NCBI GenBank assembly: GCA_900771345.1
Contig: CAAGNQ010000010.1
Location: forward strand, 1 to 64,000
Reading direction: 5' to 3'
Length of the DNA stretch: 64,000 nt
Origin: Clostridia bacterium
Lineage (GTDB): Bacteria > Bacillota > Clostridia > Christensenellales > Borkfalkiaceae
Shown here: in pieces, positions 16,690-25,041 of the stretch
How the letters are laid out: the number at the start of each line of letters is the position of its first letter
Numbering within the stretch: position 1 is the first letter of the stretch
The notes under the pieces: model-generated
What the model was told of the DNA's origin: nothing
The model's database searches: none
Seen by the model: the letters and a program-made list of their open reading frames with translations, nothing else
Made by a program: the position numbers and the translations under genes

Positions 16690-17226
16690 TTATAAACTCG
16701 TTTTACAAATAACCTCTCCGTCCAAATCTTTAAGGGTGATAACTCCGTCCTCAAGAACTATATAACTGTTTTTCGTTTGGTTTTTAGGCAATGATATCGA
16801 GCCTGCATTCGCAAAAACAGTTTGCCCAACTCTCTCTATAAATCCCGTATGAAAATGCCCGTAAATAACTCCGTCAAACCTAGTTTTTGGTGGCGTATCT
16901 TTATTATATTTATGCCCGTGCGTTAAAAACACACTTTTATCAGCCGAGATAATAACTGCGCTTTCTAAAAAGTCAAACTCGGAAATCATTTTATCAACCT
17001 CGCTGTCGCAGTTTCCTTTTATTACGATAAGTTTATCCTTTATTGCGTTTAACTGTTCGCTAACGCTCATAGGCGCGTACTCGGTTGGGAGTGGATTTCT
17101 AGGCCCGTGATTATAAATATCACCTAAAAGAATAAGTTTTTGAGCGTTTTCTTTTTTTAGCGCGTCTATAAGTTTTTTTAAGTGAAAACTCGAACCATGA
17201 ACGTCCGAAGCAATAACGTATTTCAT
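16690..17226 (-). CDS. yfcE: YfcE-type metallophosphodiesterase
   Basis: 178 residues of the calcineurin-like metallophosphoesterase fold. All metal-binding motifs are visible in order: SDVHG (residue 8), LGDIYNHG (about 34), KGNCD (about 69), LTHGH (about 101) and YGHFHTG (about 121). E. coli YfcE hydrolyses phosphodiester bonds of model substrates; the physiological substrate is unknown. It overlaps the upstream tcdA by 4 bp (ATGA) and ends 6 nt before a terminator, so it is the last gene of the large minus-strand operon starting at comM. Confidence 0.9.
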   Translation of the reverse strand: MKYVIASDVHGSSFHLKKLIDALKKENAQKLILLGDIYNHGPRNPLPTEYAPMSVSEQLNAIKDKLIVIKGNCDSEVDKMISEFDFLESAVIISADKSVFLTHGHKYNKDTPPKTRFDGVIYGHFHTGFIERVGQTVFANAGSISLPKNQTKNSYIVLEDGVITLKDLDGEVICKTSL

Positions 17227-17951
17227 TCTCTCTCCTTATTAACAAGGTCTAAAACCACCTGTTCAGCAATAATCAGTCCTGCCGTTGCAGGCACGAAAAT
17301 CATACTTGGTGGCGCAGATTTCCCGTCAGATTTAATCAGTTTTTCATCGCTCTTCGGCAACTGCGATTTAACGCTCTCTTCCTCAGAATAAACGACTTTT
17401 ACTCCTTTGATATTAAGTTCTTTTAGTTTTTTTCTGATAACCCTTGCAAGAGGGCAACCTTTGGTATCTTCAATTTTTGCTACCGTAAGTTTTTCAGCGT
17501 GGAGTTTCCCTCCCGTTCCCATTGAAGAAATAACGGGAATCTTCTGAGCGTACGCACGGCGTATTATTTCAATCTTCGATGTAACCGTGTCAATCGCGTC
17601 AACGATATAATCGTACTTTGAAAAATCAACCTCGTCAGCATTTTCAGGGAGATAAAAAATTTTATACGCCCCTATTTGCGCTTCTTCATTTATAGATAAG
17701 AGCCTTTCTTTCATAACTTCAACTTTATGCCGAGACACCGTATGATTTGTCGCAATAATCTGCCTGTTGATATTGGTTTGGTCAACAACGTCATTATCAA
17801 AAATATCAATTTTCTCAATTCCTGAACGGCAAAGCGCTTCGGCAACGAATCCACCGACGCCACCTACTCCAAAAATTGCAATCTTCGAATTTTTAAGCGT
17901 ATTATATCCATCTTCGCCCAGAAGATGTTTCACCCTATCAAATGCTTTCAT
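17223..17951 (-). CDS. tcdA: tRNA threonylcarbamoyladenosine dehydratase (ThiF/MoeB-like)
   Basis: 242 residues. The E1-like ATP-binding domain is clear: GVGGVGGFVAEALCRSG at about 29-45, then DNDVVDQTNINRQ, and VDAIDTVTSK near 117. The C-terminal segment with SMGTGGKLHAEKL and GCPLARVIRKKL is characteristic of TcdA/YgdL rather than ThiF or MoeB. TcdA uses ATP to cyclise t6A37 to ct6A in tRNAs that read ANN codons. It overlaps asnA by one base and yfcE by four, indicating translational coupling within the operon. Confidence 0.92.
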   Translation of the reverse strand: MKAFDRVKHLLGEDGYNTLKNSKIAIFGVGGVGGFVAEALCRSGIEKIDIFDNDVVDQTNINRQIIATNHTVSRHKVEVMKERLLSINEEAQIGAYKIFYLPENADEVDFSKYDYIVDAIDTVTSKIEIIRRAYAQKIPVISSMGTGGKLHAEKLTVAKIEDTKGCPLARVIRKKLKELNIKGVKVVYSEEESVKSQLPKSDEKLIKSDGKSAPPSMIFVPATAGLIIAEQVVLDLVNKERE

Positions 17952-18937
17952 TATAATAGATAAATACCCTTTTTAGCGTTTTCCGTAATCATTTCTTCCG
18001 ACCACACGGACGATTGAACTTCGCCTATATGCGCCTTTTTAAGGAAGAACAAGCATAACCTTGACTGACCTATTCCACCACCGATAGTTAGAGGAAGTTC
18101 GCCGTTTAATATTCCCTTACAATATGGGTTTTCAAGTTTAAGGAGTTCGTTTTTCTTTTTTAACTGTTTAACGAGGCTCTTTTCGTCAACCCTTATACCC
18201 ATTGAAGATATTTCCATTGCAATACCTAAAACGTCATACCAGAGCAAAATATCACCGTTTAGTTTCCAGTCGTCGTAATCTGCCGCCCTGCCGTCGTGTG
18301 GAGCACCGTCTTTTAGGGGATTACCTATCCCGTAAATAAACACTGCACCATATTTTTTAGCAATTTCGTTTTCTCTTTGTTTTCTAGGCATATCCGGATA
18401 GAGTTTTTCTAACTCTAGCGTAGATATAAACGCAATATCATTAGGAAGAGGGTTTTTAAGTTGAGGATATTTCTTTTCTACGGCAACTGCAAGTTTTTTT
18501 AGCGCTTTATAAATAGATTTTACCGTCTTTTTAAGATAAGAAAGTTTCCTATCCTCACGCCTTATAATCTTTTCCCAGTCCCACTGGTCAACGTAAACGG
18601 AGTGGAGATTGTCCAAAACTTCGTCACGACGAATGGCATTCATATCGGTATATAAACCCGTACCGTCGTTAAAATGATATTTAGCAAGCGCCATTCTCTT
18701 CCATTTTGCAAGAGATTGAACGATTTCAACATCTTTTTTTATGGTTAAAATATCAAAACCTACAACCCTTTCGTAGCCGTTTAGGTGGTCGTTAAGCCCA
18801 CTGTCTGACGGAACGAAGAGTGGCGCAGAAACACGCGTGAGTTTAAGCGCCTTTGCAAGTTCTCTCTCAAAAGTATCTTTTATGAATTTTATTGCCACCT
18901 CGGTCTCAATAAGACTGAGCGAACATTCATATTTCAT
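17951..18937 (-). CDS. asnA: Aspartate-ammonia ligase (asparagine synthetase A)
   Basis: 328 residues, the usual size. It belongs to the class II aminoacyl-tRNA-synthetase-like fold. Recognisable segments are ETEVAIKFIKDTFE at the N-terminus, VSAPLFVPSDSGLNDHLNG near 36, DMNAIRRDE near 98 and the C-terminal GGGIGQSRLCLFFLKK with the ATP-binding motif-3 Arg. It forms asparagine from aspartate and free ammonia. An ammonia-using AsnA and the apparently ammonia-dependent NadE in this window fit an ammonia-rich habitat. Start and stop overlap glyA and tcdA by one base each. Confidence 0.97.
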   Translation of the reverse strand: MKYECSLSLIETEVAIKFIKDTFERELAKALKLTRVSAPLFVPSDSGLNDHLNGYERVVGFDILTIKKDVEIVQSLAKWKRMALAKYHFNDGTGLYTDMNAIRRDEVLDNLHSVYVDQWDWEKIIRREDRKLSYLKKTVKSIYKALKKLAVAVEKKYPQLKNPLPNDIAFISTLELEKLYPDMPRKQRENEIAKKYGAVFIYGIGNPLKDGAPHDGRAADYDDWKLNGDILLWYDVLGIAMEISSMGIRVDEKSLVKQLKKKNELLKLENPYCKGILNGELPLTIGGGIGQSRLCLFFLKKAHIGEVQSSVWSEEMITENAKKGIYLL

Positions 18938-20187
18938 TATTTTATAACTCCTTGATAAAGTGGATATTTTGTGGTGAGTTTCTTAACTTCTGCACGAACG
19001 AAATCAAACGCATTTTCCTTTTCGTTTATAATCTTGGTAATAAGTTCGGCAATCACCACTGCGTCTGCCTCCTTAAAACCTCTACTTGTAATACTTGGTG
19101 TCCCGATTCTCACGCCACTTGTGATAAACGGACTCTTTTGGTCAAACGGAATAGCATTCTTATTAACGGTAATATTAACTTCGTCAAGCATTTTCTCAAG
19201 TTCTTTACCCGTAACGTCCTTCTCAGAAAGGTCAAGTAGCATAAGGTGGTTATCCGTGCCTCCCGAAACGAGTTTAATTCCAAGTTCAATAAATCTCTCG
19301 CTCATTGCTTTAGCGTTCTTTAGGATTTGTTCTTGATAAGTCTTAAACTCGGGTTTTAATGCCTCGCCAAACGCTACTGCTTTAGCGGCAATTATGTGCA
19401 TAAGTGGTCCACCTTGTGTTCCAGGGAACACTGCCTTATCAATTATCTTTGCGTATTGTTCTTTACATAATATCATACCACCTCTTGGACCTCTTAAAGT
19501 CTTATGAGTTGTCGTGGTAACGAAATCAGCATAAGGAACGGGGCTTGGGTGCAAACCTGTTGCAACAAGACCAGCAATATGCGCAATATCAACCATCATA
19601 TAGCATCCGGCTTTATCACATATTTCCCTAATTCTCTTAAAATCCAAAATTCTTGGATATGCGCTAGCACCACAAACAAAAATGTTTGGCTTAACTTCTA
19701 AAACCTGCCTTTCTAAATCGTCGTAATCAAGCATACCCGTTTGCTCTTTAACCCCGTATCCAACCGAATTAAAATATTTTCCCGAAACGGTTACAGGGCT
19801 ACCGTGAGTTAAGTGCCCACCGTGGGCAAGGCTCATACCCATTATAGTATCACCAGGTTTTAATACTGCAAAATAAACTGCAAAGTTTGCGTTTGCGCCA
19901 CTATGTGGTTGAACGTTTGCGTGGTCTGCATTAAACAATTTTTTTGCACGCTCAATAGCGAGAGTTTCAGCAATATCAACGAACTGACACCCACCATAGT
20001 ATCTATGTGCAGGGTATCCTTCTGCATACTTATTGGTCAAAACGCTACCTGCTGCAAGCATAACGTTTTCAGAAACAAAGTTTTCGCTTGCAATAAGTTC
20101 GATATTATTTTGTTGTCTGTTAAATTCCTTTTCTAGACCTTCATAAAGTTCAGGGTCTTGTGCTTTAATTGAAGATAAATCAATCAT
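18937..20187 (-). CDS. glyA: Serine hydroxymethyltransferase
   Basis: 416 residues, a PLP enzyme of fold type I. The PLP-binding lysine lies in TTTTHKTLRGPRGG near residue 228. Other signatures are NIELIASENFVS near 28, GYPAHRYYGGC near 57, VDIAHIAGL near 199 and TSGVRIGTPSITSRG near 357. It interconverts serine and glycine and charges tetrahydrofolate with one-carbon units, which links it to fhs, purL and trmFO in the same window. It has a clear ribosome site (AAAGGAGAA) and sits 29 nt downstream of rseC, in the comM operon. Confidence 0.98.
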   Translation of the reverse strand: MIDLSSIKAQDPELYEGLEKEFNRQQNNIELIASENFVSENVMLAAGSVLTNKYAEGYPAHRYYGGCQFVDIAETLAIERAKKLFNADHANVQPHSGANANFAVYFAVLKPGDTIMGMSLAHGGHLTHGSPVTVSGKYFNSVGYGVKEQTGMLDYDDLERQVLEVKPNIFVCGASAYPRILDFKRIREICDKAGCYMMVDIAHIAGLVATGLHPSPVPYADFVTTTTHKTLRGPRGGMILCKEQYAKIIDKAVFPGTQGGPLMHIIAAKAVAFGEALKPEFKTYQEQILKNAKAMSERFIELGIKLVSGGTDNHLMLLDLSEKDVTGKELEKMLDEVNITVNKNAIPFDQKSPFITSGVRIGTPSITSRGFKEADAVVIAELITKIINEKENAFDFVRAEVKKLTTKYPLYQGVIK

Positions 20188-20216
20188 ATTTGTTCTCCTT
20201 TGTCTATAGTAAAATT

Positions 20217-20630
20217 TTATTCTTCTTTATTTATAATCTGCACGATTTTTGGTGCAAACTTTTTTGATTTTTTTAATCGTTTATCAATAAACGGTAATAT
20301 TAAGTACCAAACAATTATTGAACCCACGCTTAAAAAGAGCATATAAATCTCTTCCCCTATAACTAAATAGGTCAAAAGCGCAGATATAATTATAAGAATT
20401 AGTGGCACTAAAAAGGCTAGTATAGCGCCGATAAGTTTGCTACAACTCGTCATTTCAACAATGACGCTATCCCCTTCTTTTGCACCGAGTGAATTATCTG
20501 CATAAAGAATAGCGGCTGTTGCGTTTTTAGGGAACATGCACATTCCACATTTAGAACATTCGTCCTTTTTATCCACACTAACGCTTGCAAACGCCCTCTC
20601 GGTTTTTTTTACTATTCCTAACTCTCTCAT
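20217..20630 (-). CDS. rseC: RseC/MucC-family membrane protein
   Basis: 137 residues. The N-terminal cytoplasmic part includes ASVSVDKKDECSKCGMC (cysteines at about 22, 25 and 28), the metal or redox-cluster motif of RseC/MucC proteins. Two membrane helices follow (LIGAILAFLVPLILIIISALL and IYMLFLSVGSIIVWYLIL), and then a basic tail. Characterised relatives (E. coli RseC, in the SoxR-reducing system alongside Rnf-like Rsx) are linked to Rnf-type complexes. The rnf operon is 4 kb away, so an accessory role in that complex is a reasonable inference but unproven. The start overlaps the hisS stop (ATGA). Confidence 0.85.
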   Translation of the reverse strand: MRELGIVKKTERAFASVSVDKKDECSKCGMCMFPKNATAAILYADNSLGAKEGDSVIVEMTSCSKLIGAILAFLVPLILIIISALLTYLVIGEEIYMLFLSVGSIIVWYLILPFIDKRLKKSKKFAPKIVQIINKEE

Positions 20631-21874
20631 AAATCTTTTTCTAATAGTGCAGAAAAGGATAATTCTTGCTCACTGCCATCTTGCATATTTTTAAGTTTAA
20701 CAATGCCCTTTTCCAGTTCGTTCGAGCCTATCACAGCCACGTACTTTGCACCGATTTTATCAGCATACTTAAACTGTGATTTAATGCCCCTGTTCATATG
20801 GTCGGTATCGGCTATAATTCCCTTTTGCCTTAATTGGTTAGTCAGTTCAAACGCCTTTTCCCCTTCCTTTTCGCCCATAGGCGCAAAATAAATTGTCACT
20901 TTATTATCGTTAGGGATGTTCACGCCTGTATTTTCTAGTAGCATAAGTATTCTTTCAATACCTACTGCAAAGCCTATTCCCGGAAAGTCTTGACCACCTA
21001 ACTGGCTTATTAGTCCGTCGTATCTTCCACCACCACAAACAGTGCCTTGCGCCCCGATATTTTCAGAAACAAACTCAAAAACAGTTCTCGTGTAGTAATC
21101 AAGCCCTCTAACTATTCCTGAATCAATCTTATAACTTACGCCTGCTAAATCTAAAAGCCTTTGAACTTTATTAAAATGCTCTTTGCAGTCTTCACAAATA
21201 TAATCCAAAATCTTCGGTGCGTCTTTATTGATTTTCTTGCAATCTTCATTCTTGCAGTCCAAAATTCTTAAGGGGTTCTTTTCAAGCCTATCCTTGCAGA
21301 GATTACACATATTATCGATATTTTTATTAAAGTAATCTTTTAGCGCCTCTTCGTATTTTTTTCTGCATTCTTTGCAACCTATACTGTTGATATAAAGAGT
21401 AACGTTTTCTATACCGACCTCTTTAATAAAGGTATTTGCAAGAAGAATGGTTTCTGCGTCAATATTTGCGTCGTTTGCCCCTAAAAATTCCACGCCAAAC
21501 TGGTGAAATTCTCTTAACCTTCCAGCTTGAGGGCGTTCATAACGGAAACATTGAGTTATATAAAATAGTTTTTGAGGGAGAGCGCTTTGGTGCATACCGT
21601 TTTCCACAAACGACCTTGCAACGCCTGCCGTTCCCTCTGGCTTAAGCGTTATGCTTCTTCCACCTTTATCGAGAAAGGTATACATTTCTTTGTTTACGAT
21701 ATCGGTCGTTTCACCAACACCACGAAGAAATACCTCCGTGTGCTCAAAAGTTGGCGTTCTAATCTCTAATGCGCCAAACGTCTTTGCGACCTTTCTTGCT
21801 ATATTTTCAACGTATTGCCACTTATAACTGTCTTGTGGCAAAACGTCTTTTGTTCCCTTTGGCATATTTATCAT
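20627..21874 (-). CDS. hisS: Histidyl-tRNA synthetase
   Basis: 415 residues, a class II aminoacyl-tRNA synthetase of standard length. Visible are PKGTKDVLPQDSYKW at the N-terminus, the motif-2 region FRYERPQAGRLREFHQFG near 112, the histidine-specific RGLDYYTRTVFEF near 262, motif 3 (PGIGFAVGIERI) near 303, and the C-terminal anticodon-binding domain. A cysteine-rich insertion near residues 170-215 (CKECRKKYEE, CNLCKDRL, CEDCKEHF) suggests a zinc-binding module, which occurs in some clostridial HisRS. No T-box fits in the 12-nt gap to hslU, so expression comes from the operon promoter. Confidence 0.97.
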   Translation of the reverse strand: MINMPKGTKDVLPQDSYKWQYVENIARKVAKTFGALEIRTPTFEHTEVFLRGVGETTDIVNKEMYTFLDKGGRSITLKPEGTAGVARSFVENGMHQSALPQKLFYITQCFRYERPQAGRLREFHQFGVEFLGANDANIDAETILLANTFIKEVGIENVTLYINSIGCKECRKKYEEALKDYFNKNIDNMCNLCKDRLEKNPLRILDCKNEDCKKINKDAPKILDYICEDCKEHFNKVQRLLDLAGVSYKIDSGIVRGLDYYTRTVFEFVSENIGAQGTVCGGGRYDGLISQLGGQDFPGIGFAVGIERILMLLENTGVNIPNDNKVTIYFAPMGEKEGEKAFELTNQLRQKGIIADTDHMNRGIKSQFKYADKIGAKYVAVIGSNELEKGIVKLKNMQDGSEQELSFSALLEKDL

Positions 21875-21886
21875 AATACTTTTTCC

Positions 21887-23194
21887 TTAAAGAATATATT
21901 TTTTCAAATCTTTGCTCTTGTTTTCTCCAACAAATTTCTTCAATACGTACTCCCTGTCGATTATAACTTCCTTTTGCTCACTGCCGTCAGCATTAAAAGA
22001 AATCTCTTCAATAAGATTTTCCATAACCGTATGAAGACGCCTTGCACCGATATCCTCTCTCGTTGAGTTCATATCCTCTGAAATCCCTGCAATCTCGCTA
22101 ATTGCCTCGTCGGTAAACTTTAATTGCACGCCGTCAACTTTAAGTAGGGTTGCATACTGCAAGGTTATTGCATTTTGAGGGGTGGTTAAAATTTCAATAA
22201 AATCTTTTTTGGTTAAACTTTTTAACTCTACGAGAATAGGAAATCTTCCTTGAAGTTCGGGAATTAAATCGCTTACCTTTGAAACGTGGAAAGCACCTGC
22301 TGCAATAAACAAAATATAATCGGTTTTAATAGCGCCGTATTTTGTCATAACGGTTGAGCCTTCAACAATAGGCAAAATATCCCTTTGAACGCCCTCTCTC
22401 GAAACGTCCTGTCCACCACCCTTGTTGCTCTTTGCAGCAATCTTATCAATCTCGTCTATAAAGATAATGCCCTCGTTCTCTGCCCTACGAATAGCCTCTT
22501 CGTTAACCGAATCTTTATCAATCAGTTTGTCAGCCTCCTCGATAACGAGAAGTTTTCTTGCCTCTTTAACGGTTAGCCTTCTTCTCTTTTTCTTTTGAGG
22601 AATCATATCCCCGAAAATGCTTCCGATACTAATTTCTGCGCCACCTGGAACTAATTCCATAGGCTTTGGTTGGTCGGCTATCTCAATTTCAATTACCTCG
22701 TTATCGTAATATCCCTTTTTAATGCCCTCTAAAATATTTTTTTCAAAAATATCTTGTGGGGTTTCGCCTCTATCTAGACGGCGAACTTCTGCAACGATTT
22801 TTGCAAGTTTATTATCAACTATCGTCGTAGCCTTTTCGTTCACCTTATTAAATCTTTCTTCTTTTACTAGTCTTACTGCGCATTCAACTAGGTCACGAAT
22901 CATTGACTCAACGTCCCTACCAACGTATCCTACCTCAGTATACTTTGTAGCCTCAACCTTAACGAACGGCGCGCTAACAAGTTTAGCAAGCCTTCTAGCA
23001 ATCTCGGTTTTACCAACTCCGGTTGGACCTTTCATAATGATGTTTTTCGGTGTAATTTCCTCCATTTCGCTAACGGTCAACTGGCTTCTTCTATATCTGT
23101 TTCTAAGAGCAATGGCAACTGCCTTTTTAGCCTCGTCTTGCCCGATAATATATTTATCAAGTTCGGTAACTATTTGTTTTGGTGATAAATTCAT
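21887..23194 (-). CDS. hslU: HslU (ClpY) AAA+ unfoldase subunit
   Basis: 435 residues. The N-terminus reads LSPKQIVTELDKYIIGQDEAKKAV; the Walker A motif GPTGVGKTE is at about 55-63 and Walker B (IIFIDEIDKIA) near 247. The intermediate domain, rich in charged residues, lies in between. The C-terminal arginine-finger region (SREGVQRD) and the terminal KKYIL-type tail, which inserts into HslV, are present. HslU hexamers unfold substrates and pass them to the HslV protease. hslV lies immediately upstream (9-nt gap) in the same operon. Confidence 0.96.
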   Translation of the reverse strand: MNLSPKQIVTELDKYIIGQDEAKKAVAIALRNRYRRSQLTVSEMEEITPKNIIMKGPTGVGKTEIARRLAKLVSAPFVKVEATKYTEVGYVGRDVESMIRDLVECAVRLVKEERFNKVNEKATTIVDNKLAKIVAEVRRLDRGETPQDIFEKNILEGIKKGYYDNEVIEIEIADQPKPMELVPGGAEISIGSIFGDMIPQKKKRRRLTVKEARKLLVIEEADKLIDKDSVNEEAIRRAENEGIIFIDEIDKIAAKSNKGGGQDVSREGVQRDILPIVEGSTVMTKYGAIKTDYILFIAAGAFHVSKVSDLIPELQGRFPILVELKSLTKKDFIEILTTPQNAITLQYATLLKVDGVQLKFTDEAISEIAGISEDMNSTREDIGARRLHTVMENLIEEISFNADGSEQKEVIIDREYVLKKFVGENKSKDLKKYIL

Positions 23195-23203
23195 ACTTCC
23201 CTC

Positions 23204-23737
23204 CTAAATAATCTCACAAGTTATATGTTCGTTAGTGAAAACACAAATTTCGCTTGCAATTTTTAAGGATTTTGTTGCAATTTCTTCAGCCGAGTAGTCT
23301 GTTTCTTGTGAAAGCGCACGAGCAGCCGCCAAAGCATAATTTCCACCACTCCCGATTGCGCAAACTCCACCGTCCGGCTCGATAACTTCGCCCGTTCCAG
23401 AAACAACTAGCAAGGTATCTTTATCGGCTGTTATCATCATAGCCTCTAACTTTCTAAACTTATCACTCCTCCAAAGTTCAGCAAGTTCAACGGCACTCCT
23501 CATTAGATTACCAGAATATTTATTAAGCATTTCTTCAAATCGTTCAGAAAGAGTAAAAGCGTCTGAAACAGAGCCTGCAAAACCTAAAATAACCTTGCCG
23601 TCGTATATTCTTCTAACCTTAACTGCGTTGCTCTTAAAAATTACCGATTGCGACATCGTAACCTGACCGTCGCCAGCGATAGCAGTCTTTCCCCCCTTCT
23701 TGACTGCGCAAATAGTCGTCCCCATAAATTCTTGCAT
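23204..23737 (-). CDS. hslV: HslV (ClpQ) threonine protease subunit
   Basis: 177 residues of the proteasome beta-type fold. The catalytic N-terminal Thr appears in the sequence MG-TTICAVKKGG: the ribosome site (GGAGAT) serves the ATG at 23737, giving a six-residue propeptide (MQEFMG) before Thr7. This resembles other Firmicutes HslV with short leaders. Further signatures are AIAGDGQVTM, VILGFAGSVSDAFTL, VSGTGEVIEPDGG and AIGSGGNYALAAARAL. It forms the central peptidase of the HslUV complex. It lies 2 nt downstream of trmFO and 9 nt upstream of hslU. Confidence 0.96.
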   Translation of the reverse strand: MQEFMGTTICAVKKGGKTAIAGDGQVTMSQSVIFKSNAVKVRRIYDGKVILGFAGSVSDAFTLSERFEEMLNKYSGNLMRSAVELAELWRSDKFRKLEAMMITADKDTLLVVSGTGEVIEPDGGVCAIGSGGNYALAAARALSQETDYSAEEIATKSLKIASEICVFTNEHITCEII

Positions 23738-23739
23738 AA

Positions 23740-25041
23740 TTAAATCTCCTTTATAAACTCATTAACTGCTTGTAAACTTCTTTCAGCCATAAGCCTTTTA
23801 CGCTCTGCCTTATCCCTGATTACCCTATCAAGTGGTGGCAGAATTCCGAAGTTGGCGTTCATAGGCTGAAAATCTTTATTCTCTGTTGTAATATATCTAG
23901 CAAGCGAGCCTAAAACTGTTTTTTCACTAATAGGCGTAACCTCTTTCCCGTCAAGTTTTTGCTTTAGATAGATTGCGCTCATAAGCCCACTTCCTGCACT
24001 CTCAACGTACCCTTCAACACCTGTAATCTGCCCTGCAAAAAAGACCTTTCCATACTCCTTAAGTGAATAATCTTCTCTTAAAACTTTTGGCGAATTGATA
24101 AAAGTGTTTCTATGCATAACGCCGTATCTTAGGTACTCTGCGTTCTTAAGAGCAGGAATTATTGAAAACACTCGTTTTTGTTCAGGGAAAGTTAGATTGG
24201 TTTGAAAGCCTACCATATTATACATTTTTCCCTCGCCGTCTTCCTTTCTCAGTTGCAAACAAGCGTACGCCCATCTTCCCGTTTTCGGGTTAGTAAGCCC
24301 CACGGGTTTTAACGGACCAAATCTCAAAGTGTCCACCCCTCTTGACGCCATAACCTCAATCGGCATACATCCTTCAAAAATTTCTTTTTTTTCAAACTCG
24401 TGAAGTTTTGCCCTTTCAGCCAAAGTCAAAGCGTCCATAAACTCAAGGTATTCTTCCTTTGTCATAGGGCAGTTTATATGGTCGCCGTTACCCTTGTCGT
24501 ATCTATCGCCAAAAAAGGCGTTTTCCATATCAATACTTTCAAAATCTACTATTGGTGCTGATGCATCGAAAAAGTGAAGCCCTCCACCAACTAACTTTGA
24601 AATACTATCTGATAATTTTTGAGTCGTGAGAGGCCCGGTTGCAATAATACTAAACTCGTCCGTATCAATTTCGGTAACTTCCTCACAACGAAAAGTAATA
24701 TTTTTTTGTTCCTTTAGCCTGTTAGTTATATATGAAGAAAATTTCTCTCTATCCACAGCCAAAGCATTCCCTGCCGGCACTTTAGAATAGTCTGCCGCCT
24801 CCATCGTCAGCGAGCCTAAGAGCCTTAATTCTTCTTTTAATAGTCCTGCTGCATTCCCGAACACGTCGTTACTCTTTAAGGAGTTAGAACAAACGAGTTC
24901 GGCGTAATTTTCGCTCGTATGCGCAGGTGTAAACCAATTAGGTTTTATATCATAGAGTTCAACTTGCACGCCCCCTCTAGCCAAATAATACGCCGATTCT
25001 GCCCCTGCAAGCCCTCCTCCTATAATCTTAATTTTTTTCAT
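23740..25041 (-). CDS. trmFO: Methylenetetrahydrofolate-tRNA-(uracil-5-)-methyltransferase
   Basis: 433 residues. The FAD-binding dinucleotide motif GGGLAGAESAYYLARGG opens the protein. Other marks are HTSENYAELVCSNSLKS near 46, GDHINCPMTKEEY near 185, and the C-terminal FAGQITGVEGYVESAGSG, which also binds FAD. The enzyme makes m5U54 in tRNA using methylene-THF and FAD, a Gram-positive alternative to TrmA. I chose the ATG at 25041 because the family begins at that point (MKKIKIIGGG); a TTG at 25089 would add 16 residues inside topA. The true start overlaps the topA 3' end by 14 bp and has no clear Shine-Dalgarno sequence, so coupling to topA translation is likely. Confidence 0.95.
   Translation of the reverse strand: MKKIKIIGGGLAGAESAYYLARGGVQVELYDIKPNWFTPAHTSENYAELVCSNSLKSNDVFGNAAGLLKEELRLLGSLTMEAADYSKVPAGNALAVDREKFSSYITNRLKEQKNITFRCEEVTEIDTDEFSIIATGPLTTQKLSDSISKLVGGGLHFFDASAPIVDFESIDMENAFFGDRYDKGNGDHINCPMTKEEYLEFMDALTLAERAKLHEFEKKEIFEGCMPIEVMASRGVDTLRFGPLKPVGLTNPKTGRWAYACLQLRKEDGEGKMYNMVGFQTNLTFPEQKRVFSIIPALKNAEYLRYGVMHRNTFINSPKVLREDYSLKEYGKVFFAGQITGVEGYVESAGSGLMSAIYLKQKLDGKEVTPISEKTVLGSLARYITTENKDFQPMNANFGILPPLDRVIRDKAERKRLMAERSLQAVNEFIKEI

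Noticed and set aside
21875..21886. T-box upstream of hisS
   Set aside because: The gap to hslU is only 12 nt; hisS is inside an operon. The asnS leader of about 30 nt is also too short.
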